Shown one piece after another: positions 44,001 through 52,751 of a stretch of 64,000 bases of DNA. A program made the position numbers and the translations under genes. Under the pieces are notes generated by a model. That model did not search any database and was not told the origin of the DNA. It saw only the letters and a list, made by a program, of their open reading frames with translations. The stretch's first letter is position 1; each line of letters opens with the position of its first letter. Where the stretch lies: contig NZ_GL882606.1 of assembly GCF_000195635.1 (NCBI RefSeq), forward strand, positions 88,391 to 152,390. Reading direction: 5' to 3'. The DNA is from Bacteroides fluxus YIT 12057 (lineage in GTDB: Bacteria > Bacteroidota > Bacteroidia > Bacteroidales > Bacteroidaceae).

Positions 44001-45578
44001 TTAACGTTTGCCCTCGGCGAGCTGCCTGATCGCCAGTTCCATATCACCGCCCAGCTCGCCGGCAAGCCGCTGCACCTCCACTTTCTCCGTTTCCTCGGTC
44101 GTGTAGGCCAGGTACTCCGGGACGCTGACCTCCGTGGCATAGACCGCCGACTGAACGCCGCCCAGACCGATCCAGACCTCCTTGTATTTACGGGAAGGGT
44201 CGTTGGACTGGTTGATCGAGAGAATCTGCGCCTTCTCCTTGTCGGTCAGCCCCAACAAGGACTGAATCGCGTCGAAACGGTTCATGAACTTGCGCTGGTC
44301 GAGCAGGATCTTGCAGTCCGAGTTGTTGATGATCGCCTCCTTGACCACCGGGCTGGAAATGATGTCCTCGACCTCCTGCGTCACCACGATGGCCTCACCG
44401 TAGTATTTGCGGACGGTTTTATACATATAACGCAGATATTCAGCCATATTGGCCGTAGAGAGCGCCTTCCAGGCCTCCTCGACGATGAGCTGTTTGCGTA
44501 CCCCCTTGAGCCGTCTCATCTTGTTTATGAAAGCCTCCATGATGATGATGGTGACCACGGGAAAAAGCTCCTTGTTTTCCTTGATGGAATCCACCTCGAA
44601 GACCACGAAGCGCTTCGAGAGCAGGTCGATGTTGGCCCGGGAGTTCAGAAGGAAGTCGTAGCGTCCGCCCTTGTAATACTGCCGCAGGGTGATGAGCATG
44701 TTGTCGATGTTGAAATCCTCGCGGCTGACCCGGATCTCCCGCTCCTCCAGCTCGCGGCGGTAGTCGTCCCGCAGGTACTCGTAGAAACTGTCGAAACACG
44801 GCACGATATTCCGGTCGGCGCGGATACGCTCGATATAGGCGTTCACGGCACTGCCCAGCTCGCCGCTCTCGGTCTTCGTGATCTTGTCGTCCTCGGTTTT
44901 CCAGAGTGTCAGCAGCAGCGTCTTGATGCTGTCCTTCTTCTCCACGTCGAAATAGTAATCGTCGGTGTAGAACGGGTTGAAACTGATGGGATGTTCCTCG
45001 GTATAGGTAAAATACACGCCGTCCTCACCTTTGGTCTTACGCCGGATCAGCTCGCAAAGACCCTGGTAGCTGTTACCGGTATCCACCAGCACGACATGCG
45101 TGCCCTGCTCCCAGTATTGGCGGACTAAATGATTCATAAAGAATGACTTGCCTGACCCCGAGCCGCCTAACACGAATTTATTCCTGTTGGTAATGATCCC
45201 TTTTTTCATCGGTTCGTCCGAGATGTCCAGGTGCAGGGGCCTGCCGCTTACGCGGTCGCACAGCTTGATGCCGAAAGGACTGGACGAGGATTTATAGTTG
45301 GTTTCCTCCGTGAAGAAACAGACCGCGGGCTCGATGAACGTGTAGAACGATTCCTCGGCGGGGAAATCCCCCGCATTGCCCGGCATACCCGCCCAGTAGA
45401 GCGTGGCGGCGTCCACGGTGTTGTGGCGCGGGCGGCACTCCATCAGAGCGAGCTGGCTGCCCACATCATTGCGGATATGCCGGAGCTCCTGCACGTCGTC
45501 CGACCAGGCCAGCACGTTGAAATGGGCCCGGACGGATTGAAGACCGAACGAGTGCGCCTCGTTGAGATACTGGTCGAT
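44001..45578 (-). CDS. traG: traG exon 2 (C-terminal part of the VirB4-like transfer ATPase)
   Basis: 525 codons plus stop, beginning with ATC directly after the intron (IDQYLNEAHSFGLQSVRAHF). It holds the complete ATP-binding region: Walker A LGGSGSGKSFFMNHLV (about residue 440 of the spliced protein), Walker B QLIVEEAWKAL, and VVTQEVEDIISSPVVKEAI. TraG powers the CTnDOT-type channel. A longer frame continues upstream in register to 45707 through intron domains V and VI, so the unspliced RNA could also yield an N-terminally altered fragment. Joining exon 1 (TGG) to exon 2 (ATC) gives 831 residues, normal for the family. Confidence 0.93.
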   Translation of the reverse strand: MDQYLNEAHSFGLQSVRAHFNVLAWSDDVQELRHIRNDVGSQLALMECRPRHNTVDAATLYWAGMPGNAGDFPAEESFYTFIEPAVCFFTEETNYKSSSSPFGIKLCDRVSGRPLHLDISDEPMKKGIITNRNKFVLGGSGSGKSFFMNHLVRQYWEQGTHVVLVDTGNSYQGLCELIRRKTKGEDGVYFTYTEEHPISFNPFYTDDYYFDVEKKDSIKTLLLTLWKTEDDKITKTESGELGSAVNAYIERIRADRNIVPCFDSFYEYLRDDYRRELEEREIRVSREDFNIDNMLITLRQYYKGGRYDFLLNSRANIDLLSKRFVVFEVDSIKENKELFPVVTIIIMEAFINKMRRLKGVRKQLIVEEAWKALSTANMAEYLRYMYKTVRKYYGEAIVVTQEVEDIISSPVVKEAIINNSDCKILLDQRKFMNRFDAIQSLLGLTDKEKAQILSINQSNDPSRKYKEVWIGLGGVQSAVYATEVSVPEYLAYTTEETEKVEVQRLAGELGGDMELAIRQLAEGKR

Positions 45579-47957
45579 GTCGAGTAGGTCAGCCCCCTTA
45601 CGGGAGCTTTCCCCTCTAAGAACCGTACGTGAGAGTTTCCCCTCATACGGCTCAAGCAATTCAAAACTTTTATTTGTAACTAAAAGCCGGCTCATAGTAA
45701 CTTCCATTTATTTCTGTTAGTAATTCGGCTGCAATGGTCATGTATTAGGACTTTCGCCTTTCTACTGCTCCCTGTCATTTCAGTAATTTTCCAGGGAGTT
45801 TCCCGTGTGATGTGCTTGCCACACACAGGGCAACATTGCATTTGCTGATTCCACAGGCGATAGATATATTGCTTGCCGTCTAAGTGTGCAAGCATTCTTC
45901 GGGTCTTGTATTGATCGAAGAAATCTTTCCAATCGGCATCATATGGGTTGGCCTCACTGCGGATTTTGATATGTCGCTTTATTTTCGTATCCGACAATCT
46001 CACAAGAGTGTGGTATTTATCCACTTTCCTGTTTTCAAGCGGTACGGCAAAAGTCCAGCTTCTACCTCTTACAGTGTGATAATACTTGTTGGCAATCCAT
46101 CGTTTACCTTTTTTGGGATGTCTTCTGCGAGACCATCGCCATAGTTTGTTGAAAATTTGTGCATCTGTTTTACGGAAAGTTTCCGATGCAGAACACCCCT
46201 TGTAGTAGTTCGCCCATCCTCTAATGACTGGGTTTAGCAATCGTATCAAAGATTGTTGCTTAGAAGACTTGTTCTTGTCCACTATTTCACGAACCTTATC
46301 TAAAAATCTCTTTCGACTCTTCTTGGATGGTTTTGTGATAAACTTGCCTTTATATTTTCTGATATTGAACCCAAGAAAATCAAACCCTTCTTCTATATGA
46401 GTTATCTTAGTCTTTTCTTCTGATAAGGTAAGCCCTCTTGCTTGAAGAAACTCAATGACTAATGGTTTAACATGGTTCTCCAACAACTCCTTACTCTCTC
46501 CTGTGATAATAAAATCATCCGCGTAGCGAACAAGATTTATCATAGGAGTATAGTAATTTTTCTTCGAGCGGTTTATCGGAAAGCTATCGGCAAGCAGTTT
46601 TTCCAGTCCGTCCAAAGTCATATTTGCAAGAGTTGGGGAGATGATGCCGCCTTGAGGAGTTCCCTCCTCTGTCGGAAAAAGTTGCTTGTTGAAAATAAAT
46701 CCACTTTTCAACCATTTACGGAGCAAAACTTTATCCATAGGGATATTGTCAAGCAACCATTCATGACTGATATGGTCGAAACAACCTTTGATATCACCTT
46801 CTAAGATCCATTGTGGGGATGTCGTCCTTGCCAGGTCATTGAAGCATTGTTGAACGGCATCTGCCGTGCTCCTTTCTTTTCTGAAACCATAAGAATTGGC
46901 ATCAGCCGTTGTTTCAGCTACGGGAGCCAGTGCCATCAGATACAATGCCTGCATAGCCCGGTCTTTCATAGTTGGTATACCCAATGGTCTTAATTTCCCG
47001 TTACTCTTTCTGATATGTACTCGTCTCAGAGGTTGGGGTGTATAACCTCTCCTTTTCAGTTCGGTTATTGCACACACTTTAGCATCTGGCGTTTTCCATG
47101 TTACCATATCGACGCCAGCCGTTTTACTCCCATTATTGGAAGTTACACGTCTTACCGCTAATGCTTTAGCGTAAAACGAGTGGGTCAGTGTCCACTGCAA
47201 GGCTTTGACCTTGTTGTGGCGACCCTCTTTTTGAGCCTTTACAATACGCGCTTGTAGCTTTTGAACCGCAGCTTCGCATTTGAGCCAATTTATACTGTCC
47301 CATTTGCTCTGCGTTTGGTCAGTCGATGCACACGATTTTTTAATTTCGTTCATTTGCTTTTCTCCTTTTAAAAGTTCTAAAAGTTTCTTGTAAAGAATCA
47401 CCTACCGCAGAAGTCAGCCTGCTTTCGCAGCGGGATGATGTTTCAATCCCTATTCACCCCATTACAGGGTGGCATTCGCTTTTTCTGCAATCCTATACCC
47501 GCACTCCATTCGGCATTCCTTACGGTCTGCTTACCTGTCATTGGCAGGAGAAATACGGGCTTACTACGTTCCGTGCAAGTAACTTATAAGTGGGTTAGGT
47601 TCTGTCTATTACACCGGCAGTACTCTGTTCGTGTATTCCCAGAATGGAGAGGAATAACCGACTGCTTCCCTTTTGGGCTGAAGCCTATCAGTATCTTTGG
47701 CTTCTTCAACCTTACGACGTTTAGACGACAGTTCGCTTACGCTAACCATACCACCCAAGCCAAGCTCCCTGACTGTATGATACTAACAGCCATTGTCTTT
47801 CCCTCACGGTTCTGACTGCTCCTTTCGGAAGGGCTACCTTGTCTGGACAGCTTTGATACAGTATATTACTATTGGTGCATCTGTCCATAGGCTACCGTTG
47901 ACGAAACAACGGGTTAAATCTAAGTTTAACAATTACTTACACAGCGACGTATCGCAC
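45579..47957 (-). mobile_element. Group II intron interrupting traG (2,379 nt)
   Basis: On the - strand the intron starts GTGCGATACG (47957 downward) and ends ...GACCTACTCGAC (45579). A textbook 34-nt domain V lies at 45620-45653 (GAGCCGTATGAGGGGAAACT, then CTCACGTACGGTTC) and domain VI follows. About 600 nt of domains I to IV precede the reverse-transcriptase gene. It is in sense orientation and sits exactly between codons 306 and 307 of traG. Exon boundaries fit GUGYG...AY and restore the reading frame. Confidence 0.92.
45692..47353 (-). CDS. ltrA: Group II intron reverse transcriptase/maturase with HNH endonuclease domain
   Basis: 553 residues from MNEIKKSCASTDQ. RT blocks: RRVHIRKSNGKLRPLGIPTM (RT1-2), WILEGDIKGCFDHISHEWL (RT3), GTPQGGIISPTLANM (RT4), NLVRYADDFIITGES with the YADD centre (RT5) and LSEEKTKITHIEEGFDFLGF (RT6-7). 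The maturase X domain includes GWANYYKG; the C-terminal HNH has CPVCGKHI and IHDHC. All key residues are intact, so retrohoming and splicing should be possible. Its TGA stop overlaps an ATG of the following frame (ATGA). Confidence 0.95.
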   Translation of the reverse strand: MNEIKKSCASTDQTQSKWDSINWLKCEAAVQKLQARIVKAQKEGRHNKVKALQWTLTHSFYAKALAVRRVTSNNGSKTAGVDMVTWKTPDAKVCAITELKRRGYTPQPLRRVHIRKSNGKLRPLGIPTMKDRAMQALYLMALAPVAETTADANSYGFRKERSTADAVQQCFNDLARTTSPQWILEGDIKGCFDHISHEWLLDNIPMDKVLLRKWLKSGFIFNKQLFPTEEGTPQGGIISPTLANMTLDGLEKLLADSFPINRSKKNYYTPMINLVRYADDFIITGESKELLENHVKPLVIEFLQARGLTLSEEKTKITHIEEGFDFLGFNIRKYKGKFITKPSKKSRKRFLDKVREIVDKNKSSKQQSLIRLLNPVIRGWANYYKGCSASETFRKTDAQIFNKLWRWSRRRHPKKGKRWIANKYYHTVRGRSWTFAVPLENRKVDKYHTLVRLSDTKIKRHIKIRSEANPYDADWKDFFDQYKTRRMLAHLDGKQYIYRLWNQQMQCCPVCGKHITRETPWKITEMTGSSRKAKVLIHDHCSRITNRNKWKLL

Positions 47958-48875
47958 CCACTCCTTGTTTATCTGGTTCCCGCGGGAGTAGCGGGAAAGG
48001 GACTGCATGTTACGCGCACGTTTCTCGAACATACGCAGGTTTTCGTCGCTGTCTTCCAGGAACACGTACTGGTTGTAAAGGTGGTCGCAGGAAAGCAGAA
48101 GCCCCACGGGGGCCGCGAACGAGAGCAGGCAGTCCGAACGGTCGGTGGAAAGACGCTCGTAACGGGTGTCCGTACCCACGCGCCCCGGCAGGTCTTCCGT
48201 GTCCGAGAGCGTGTGCAGGCACACCCGTTTGTTACCCACGCGCAGAACCTCGGCCCCCAGCTCGATGTCCTGAAGAGAAGTCGTCTCCGAGAGCGAGAGG
48301 GAAAAGTACCGTTCCAGCAGGCCCGGACAATCCGCCGTACCCGTGATCTCGTCCCCCGTGAGGCGGACAAGGGTCAGGAAACCCGAATCGTTCAGAATAC
48401 GCTCGAACTGTTCCGCCGCCTCCAGGAATTTTGTCGCCGATTCCCGGTTTACCTCTTTGGGAATGATGTTGCCCCGGCAGAGGGTCGAGAAGTCTGAACG
48501 CATGTGCATACGCTCCCTCGTCGTTTTCGTCAGGTAGAGGAAGCAGGCGTGGGTCAGGAACGGACGCTCGTTGAAATGCCGCTCGTAACTGCGGGAGAGG
48601 AAACTCATGTCCCCCTCGCCCGTGGCCGGGCGGTAACGCTCGCGGATGAACCAGTCCTGCTTGTGTACCACGCTGTATTCGGGCAAGACCTTCAGGGCCT
48701 TGCACCAGGCGGCGTGGATCGCCTCGTACTCGGCGGACGTGACGGTGAACAGCTCCGGGAGTTCGACCCGATAGACGACCGTTATGTCCGCGTCCTTGCT
48801 GATGATACAACCGCCTTCCACGGCCAGGAGCGGGAACTTGCTTTCCAGCGTGGTGGCTTTCAAGAGGTTTCTCAT
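47958..48875 (-). CDS. traG: traG exon 1 (N-terminal part of the VirB4-like transfer ATPase)
   Basis: 306 codons from MRNLLKATTLESKFPLLAVE to the last exon codon TGG (QINKEW). The start overlaps the traF stop by four bases (ATGA), the usual coupling in this operon; the frame open further upstream only shadows traF. The N-terminal half of VirB4 proteins binds partners rather than ATP. Without splicing, translation would continue a few codons (VRYVAV) and stop inside the intron, giving a useless fragment, so transfer should depend on splicing of the intron. Confidence 0.93.
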
Positions 48876-49195
48876 ACGCGGCCCCCCTTTCTTTTCAGCA
48901 ACCGGCGCAGGGACTTGCGGTTGAGCAGGTAGCGGGGATGCCGGCGCGCGGCGAGCAGCTTCATCAGCCCGTGTTCCCCGTAACGGGCGTTCAGGCGGAA
49001 GGTAAGCCAGACCAGCACCGAAGCCGCCGCAACGCCGAAAGCGATACATACCCACTGATCGACCCCTGCCATGTAGAGGATGACGAACACCACGAAGACG
49101 GCCAGCAGGCCGCCCGCGAAGATGAAGAGGTACTGCGCCTTCAGGCCCCGGAACTCCACGCTCTTGCCGATTCCCTTGTTGATTCCATATTCCAT
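48872..49195 (-). CDS. traF: Conjugative transposon protein TraF (DUF4133, VirB3-like position)
   Basis: 107 residues from MEYGINKGIGKSVEFRGLKA, the standard family opening. Two adjacent transmembrane helices (about 25-65), then a basic tail (LLNRKSLRRLLKRKGGRV). By size, topology and position between pilin-like TraE and the VirB4-type TraG it corresponds to VirB3. Four-base overlap with traG. Confidence 0.92.
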   Translation of the reverse strand: MEYGINKGIGKSVEFRGLKAQYLFIFAGGLLAVFVVFVILYMAGVDQWVCIAFGVAAASVLVWLTFRLNARYGEHGLMKLLAARRHPRYLLNRKSLRRLLKRKGGRV

Positions 49196-49218
49196 AATTA
49201 TTTGCATGACAGGTTGGA

Positions 49219-49521
49219 CTACAAGAAGAAAGAGCGTAGGATCGTCGCGGCGACAATCAGGAAAATACACGCGCCGAACCAGCTCGCGGCGGTCTTCGAC
49301 GTGTCGGGGTCGCCGCTCGAAAACTTGTTATAGACCTTGATGCCCCCGATAAGGCCGACCACAGCCCCCACAGCGTACACGAGTTTCGTGCCGGGGTCGA
49401 AGTAGCTGGTTACCATGTTGGTAGCCTCCGTAATGCCGGCGATGCCGTTGCCCTGCGCGAAAGCGGAGGAGATGGCGGCAAAGAGAAATGCCGCCGGAAG
49501 AAGAATCTTGTTCTTTCTCAT
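49219..49521 (-). CDS. traE: Conjugative transposon protein TraE (DUF4134, pilin-like)
   Basis: 100 residues from MRKNKILLPAAFLFAAISSA. A signal peptide (to about residue 22, AFAQ) and two hydrophobic helices (VYAVGAVVGLIGGIKVY; GACIFLIVAATIL) give the VirB2-like arrangement. Likely the pilus or channel subunit. The longer frame to 49569 is rejected because this start exposes the signal peptide. Confidence 0.9.
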   Translation of the reverse strand: MRKNKILLPAAFLFAAISSAFAQGNGIAGITEATNMVTSYFDPGTKLVYAVGAVVGLIGGIKVYNKFSSGDPDTSKTAASWFGACIFLIVAATILRSFFL

Positions 49522-49666
49522 AACTCGATAATGTTTGAATTGTGGCGCGGGGATGGATAGGCCCCGCACCGGGTTAAACTTCTTGATTCGTTTTTTTTCA
49601 GTGGTTCGAGGATAGCCTCACGCGCTACCCGTAGTCTTTTTCTTTCATCGTGATGTCATTATGGGG

Positions 49667-50407
49667 TTAAACAAACTCACGGACGTCGAAACCCGTGGGA
49701 ACCGAACCCTGCGGAGATGGGCTTTCCGCAGACCTCTCGGACATACGCCGGTGAAAAGCCGAGAGGTAGGTGTCGATCAGGGATTTTACCCTGTCGTTCC
49801 CGTCGGGGCGGCCCGAAACGATGACCTCGAACATGTCGGTCTGTTTCAGGCCCAGGAGGACACGTCCCGTTTCCTCCCTTTGCTCGTCTGTTGAAGGTGG
49901 ATCGTGTACCACGTGGCGGTAGGCTTCGCCCATCTGTTCAAAACTAACCCCCTGGGCAAGCGAGCGGCCCAAAAGGGGCAGCTCTTCGGTGTCGTCTTCA
50001 TCCTCGTCATAATCCGGCTCCTCCGCGTCCGCATCCGGGAAAGATTCATCGTACAGCGGAAAGTCGATTTCCAGAGGTTCGTTAGGCTCCCCCTCGGGAG
50101 CGACACCGAACACTTCATCCAGGTCTTCCGGCGGAATCTGCCGGGGGTGTTCGGGTACATTCGTGGGCACAAATATATCGGCTTTTTCCGTAACTTTTTC
50201 AGTTTCAGATTCTACGGCAGCTTGTGGCCGGGAGTGGCGCAAGTCGAGGACAAAGCGGCTCCTGCCGATGATCTCCTGCCGGCAGGGAGTGTCTTCGGCA
50301 ACGATCCCGTCTGCCGGTTCGTTACGTTCCATCCGCCGCAGGCGGAAAAACGCCCACAAGGCATACCCCACGGCAAAGAGGGGCAGCAGCCACAACGCCC
50401 CGTTCAT
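49667..50407 (-). CDS. traD: Conjugal transfer protein TraD
   Basis: 246 residues. One N-terminal transmembrane helix (LWLLPLFAVGYALWAFFRL), a long acidic linker (DYDEDEDDTEEL near 135), and a C-terminal helical domain with LLGKSL-like LLGRSLAQGVSFEQMGEAYR and DRVKSLIDTYLSAFHRRMSE. Family typical of CTnDOT-type operons at this position; function not defined. Overlaps the upstream DUF3408 gene by four bases. Confidence 0.78.
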   Translation of the reverse strand: MNGALWLLPLFAVGYALWAFFRLRRMERNEPADGIVAEDTPCRQEIIGRSRFVLDLRHSRPQAAVESETEKVTEKADIFVPTNVPEHPRQIPPEDLDEVFGVAPEGEPNEPLEIDFPLYDESFPDADAEEPDYDEDEDDTEELPLLGRSLAQGVSFEQMGEAYRHVVHDPPSTDEQREETGRVLLGLKQTDMFEVIVSGRPDGNDRVKSLIDTYLSAFHRRMSERSAESPSPQGSVPTGFDVREFV

Positions 50408-50823
50408 CGCTCCTCCGCTTTGGGTTGCCGGGAGGCCACGGCCTCACGCTCCTCGAAAAGCCGCTCGATGGTTTCCCGGTTATCGTCCAGGTGCGCCTTG
50501 AGAACCTTGTCCACGTAGGCCGTGATCGTCACGTCGCCACGACCGATGACACGGGTGATCTCGCGGATACGCTCGTGATACGACGGACGTATCTTCACGT
50601 GCTTGTTACCGGCGAAAGGCAGCCGCAGCAGGCAGATGTAACGGGCCAGGTACTCGGCCTCGGGGGTGGGGACAGTCCCCACGGCGACCTCCCCCGAAGG
50701 GCCGTCGGGGACGATAAGGGTTTTCATCCTGCGCCGGTAGCGGCACACGCGGAAGATGAAGGGCACGGCGACGCAAAGGACAGCCGCCAGGATAACAGAT
50801 AAAATAATTGCTTTGTCTGACAT
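50404..50823 (-). CDS. Membrane-anchored DUF3408 protein (traC position)
   Basis: 139 residues. An N-terminal transmembrane helix (about 5-25) is followed by a DUF3408-like domain: KHVKIRPSYHERIREITRVI, then ITAYVDKVLKAHLDDNRETI. The domain resembles a ribbon-helix-helix DNA-binding protein fused to a membrane anchor. It is a divergent sister of the next gene upstream (50868), and the two occupy the traB/traC positions of CTnDOT. Overlaps traD by four bases. Confidence 0.8.
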   Translation of the reverse strand: MSDKAIILSVILAAVLCVAVPFIFRVCRYRRRMKTLIVPDGPSGEVAVGTVPTPEAEYLARYICLLRLPFAGNKHVKIRPSYHERIREITRVIGRGDVTITAYVDKVLKAHLDDNRETIERLFEEREAVASRQPKAEER

Positions 50824-50867
50824 GATGGATTGTTTTTAATGGATTGTAAAAAATATTGGGTTCATAA

Positions 50868-51290
50868 CTAAAAAATATCGGAGTTCCGTTTCTTGTAGAG
50901 TTCCGAAATTTCCTCCTGATAGGTCGCGAAATGCTGCTCCAGCACATTGTCCAGGTAGCTATACAGCGAGAGTTCGTTCTTACCGATAACCTGCACTATC
51001 CGGGTTATACGCTCGTGAAACTCCTTGCGGATATACACCGTTTTGCCGCTTCGGGTATTGGAGGAGGCGTTCCGGATAAAAAGACGCTCGTAATCCTGGC
51101 CTTTCCCTCTTCGGCGGCGTCCCTCCTCTTTCGTAGCCGGCGAGGAGGCGGCCTCGCCGGACGGTTCCGATAGAGCCGATGCCTCCTCCTCTTTTTCCGG
51201 CGTGTAAGGATGCAATGGCCGGTTTCGGCTTTTGGCCTGGCTGATGATGAAGGAAGCGTCCAAACCGTCGTCATGTTCTTTTCCGCTCAT
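50868..51290 (-). CDS. DUF3408 protein (traB position)
   Basis: 140 residues. Low-complexity Pro/Glu/Arg N-terminus (about 20-65), then the DUF3408 domain: KTVYIRKEFHERITRIVQVI, LSLYSYLDNVLEQHFATYQE. Soluble; probably a DNA-binding partner of the ParA-like protein encoded 6 nt upstream, as in other partition or relaxosome pairs. This is inference from neighbourhood and fold. Confidence 0.82.
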   Translation of the reverse strand: MSGKEHDDGLDASFIISQAKSRNRPLHPYTPEKEEEASALSEPSGEAASSPATKEEGRRRRGKGQDYERLFIRNASSNTRSGKTVYIRKEFHERITRIVQVIGKNELSLYSYLDNVLEQHFATYQEEISELYKKRNSDIF

Positions 51291-51296
51291 AAGATC

Positions 51297-52049
51297 CTAC
51301 TTTAACAGTTCGATCAATTCATCCACGAGTTTATCCAGGTTGCTGCCCCGGATCAAAGAACGGTCTGCCGGGAAGAGCGTGGAGCGGAAGACAGAGCGAC
51401 GGCTGGCGTTCTGCTCACGACGAAAACGCTTGGTGTCAGGCAAGAAGGTCTTCAGGACAGGAAGAGCCAACTCTTTCATTACCGCCTCGTAAACCTGATA
51501 TAACTCTGTCTTTTCACGTCCGTCCACCATGTTCCATAGCATATACAGCCCTTTCATCCGGGACTTCTCGCGGCCCATGATATGCTCCTTTACCACAACC
51601 GCGTAATTCAGGGTGCTTTCCATGACAACCCGGTCGGCACTGATCGGGGCGACGAGATAATCCATTCCGGCCAGGGAATGAATCAGATCCTCGTTATTGA
51701 TCGTACCGGGAAGGTCGAAGAACACATAATCGAAATCACCTTGCGGCAGGAGGTAGTCGGCATCGGCCAACGCCTCTTTCGTGTTGCTTTCCACGACAGG
51801 ATAGGCTTTCTTTTGAAGCCGGGTGAATTGTTCGTAAGCTAACCTCTTGTAATGTTCGTCTTCGAGGGCAAGCTTCAGGTCACGTTCCCGCATCTCCACG
51901 ATGGAGTGTTGGGGATAATCGCAGTCAATGACCGCGACATTGAAACCCTTTACATAGTGCAGGTAAGAGGCTGCCAGCACCGTGAGGGTGGTTTTGCCCG
52001 CTCCGCCTTTCTGGGTGGAGAAGGCCACGAATTTCGTTTTCTCTTTCAT
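51297..52049 (-). CDS. traA: ParA-family ATPase (TraA of CTnDOT-type operons)
   Basis: 250 residues. Deviant Walker A FSTQKGGAGKTTLTVLAASY at the N-terminus, VAVIDCDYPQHSIVEM (Walker A') and DYVFFDLPGTINNEDLI (Walker B). It belongs to the ParA/MinD superfamily and would position or stabilise the element during transfer. First gene of the tra operon; upstream lies the iteron-like repeat region and, divergent, mobA. Confidence 0.9.
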   Translation of the reverse strand: MKEKTKFVAFSTQKGGAGKTTLTVLAASYLHYVKGFNVAVIDCDYPQHSIVEMRERDLKLALEDEHYKRLAYEQFTRLQKKAYPVVESNTKEALADADYLLPQGDFDYVFFDLPGTINNEDLIHSLAGMDYLVAPISADRVVMESTLNYAVVVKEHIMGREKSRMKGLYMLWNMVDGREKTELYQVYEAVMKELALPVLKTFLPDTKRFRREQNASRRSVFRSTLFPADRSLIRGSNLDKLVDELIELLK

Positions 52050-52130
52050 TGTTCCATGCGTTTTTAGTTATACAATCGGGTAATCGTTCATCTCTTCACG
52101 TATCCGGGCAAGTGACGGCATGAGATTTTA

Positions 52131-52200
52131 TGCAGGTATGCCGGCACGCATATATGCTGGTGCGCTGGCAGGCTGTTACGCCGGTATGCCGGTGCATGGG
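52131..52200. repeat. Iterated TATGCCGG-like words upstream of traA
   Basis: About seven degenerate copies of TATGC(C/T)GG within 70 bp (for example at 52138, 52152, 52183), with both direct and dyad relationships. Probably an operator or iteron array. Confidence 0.6.
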
Positions 52201-52580
52201 CGCGTGTCCGATTTTATACTCATGCGCAACCGCATTTGCTTATCCGGACAAAGCCCCGCTTTTTCCTCTGCACACGGTGTTTTCTGCATCCGTCCGCACG
52301 TGTGCGGACAGGGGGATGTGTCATTGCCCGTATCCGTTCTCACGTGCAAAATAAACCCTTAAAAACACGGGTTGTATGCTCTTTTTCCGCTATGGCCGCG
52401 TGTGGCGTCAAAGTGGACGCAAGTGGCGTAATCGCTTATGGCACAAGTGATTGAATAGGTCGGTATCTTTGCCTCGTGAACGATCCCGACGCTAATGAAG
52501 CCGTCCTTGCCCCGTTTTACGGCGGCTCTTTCAATGTTCTGTCTGCGAGCGGGCAGAAGGTATTTGCAAAGGGCAAATAG

Positions 52581-52632
52581 CAAGCTGTGTTTTCTGCTGC
52601 ACGATTCTCGTTTTGCAGCAGAAAACAGCTTG
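52581..52632. repeat. Long hairpin in the oriT candidate region
   Basis: CAAGCTGTGTTTTCTGCTGC (52581-52600) pairs with GCAGCAGAAAACAGCTTG (52615-52632), 18 pairs with a 2-nt bulge and a 14-nt loop. A second stem, AAAGCACC/GGTGCTTT, follows at 52647-52671. Confidence 0.85.
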
Positions 52633-52751
52633 CCCGCAAGGGGGAGAAAGCACCTCCGGAGTCGGTGCTTTTCAGAAAGGCGGCAAGCCGCGAAGGGATC
52701 GGAATTTTCAGGAACCGGGAGGCTCTGGCCTCTCCTTAAAATTTCGATGCG

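Larger units (their letters stand above)
52050..52751. other. Structured region between traA and mobA (likely oriT and promoters)
   Basis: 702 nt. From left to right: iterated TATGCCGG-like words (52131-52200), an inverted repeat GTCCGCAC-GT-GTGCGGAC (52292-52309), GTGGCG/AGTGGACG/AGTGGCG words (52401-52428), a long hairpin (52581-52632), a shorter hairpin (52647-52671) and a small GCGGC/GCCGC stem just before mobA. No credible protein frame. Confidence 0.7.

Noticed and set aside
47937..49256. Single 439-residue protein spanning traF and traG
   Set aside because: The upstream part is an out-of-frame shadow of traF; the TraG N-terminus begins at 48875 with an ATGA overlap.
48938..49333. Long + strand frames across the tra operon (e.g. 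43656-45128, 38799-39659)
   Set aside because: Antisense shadows of recognised tra genes with no family features of their own.
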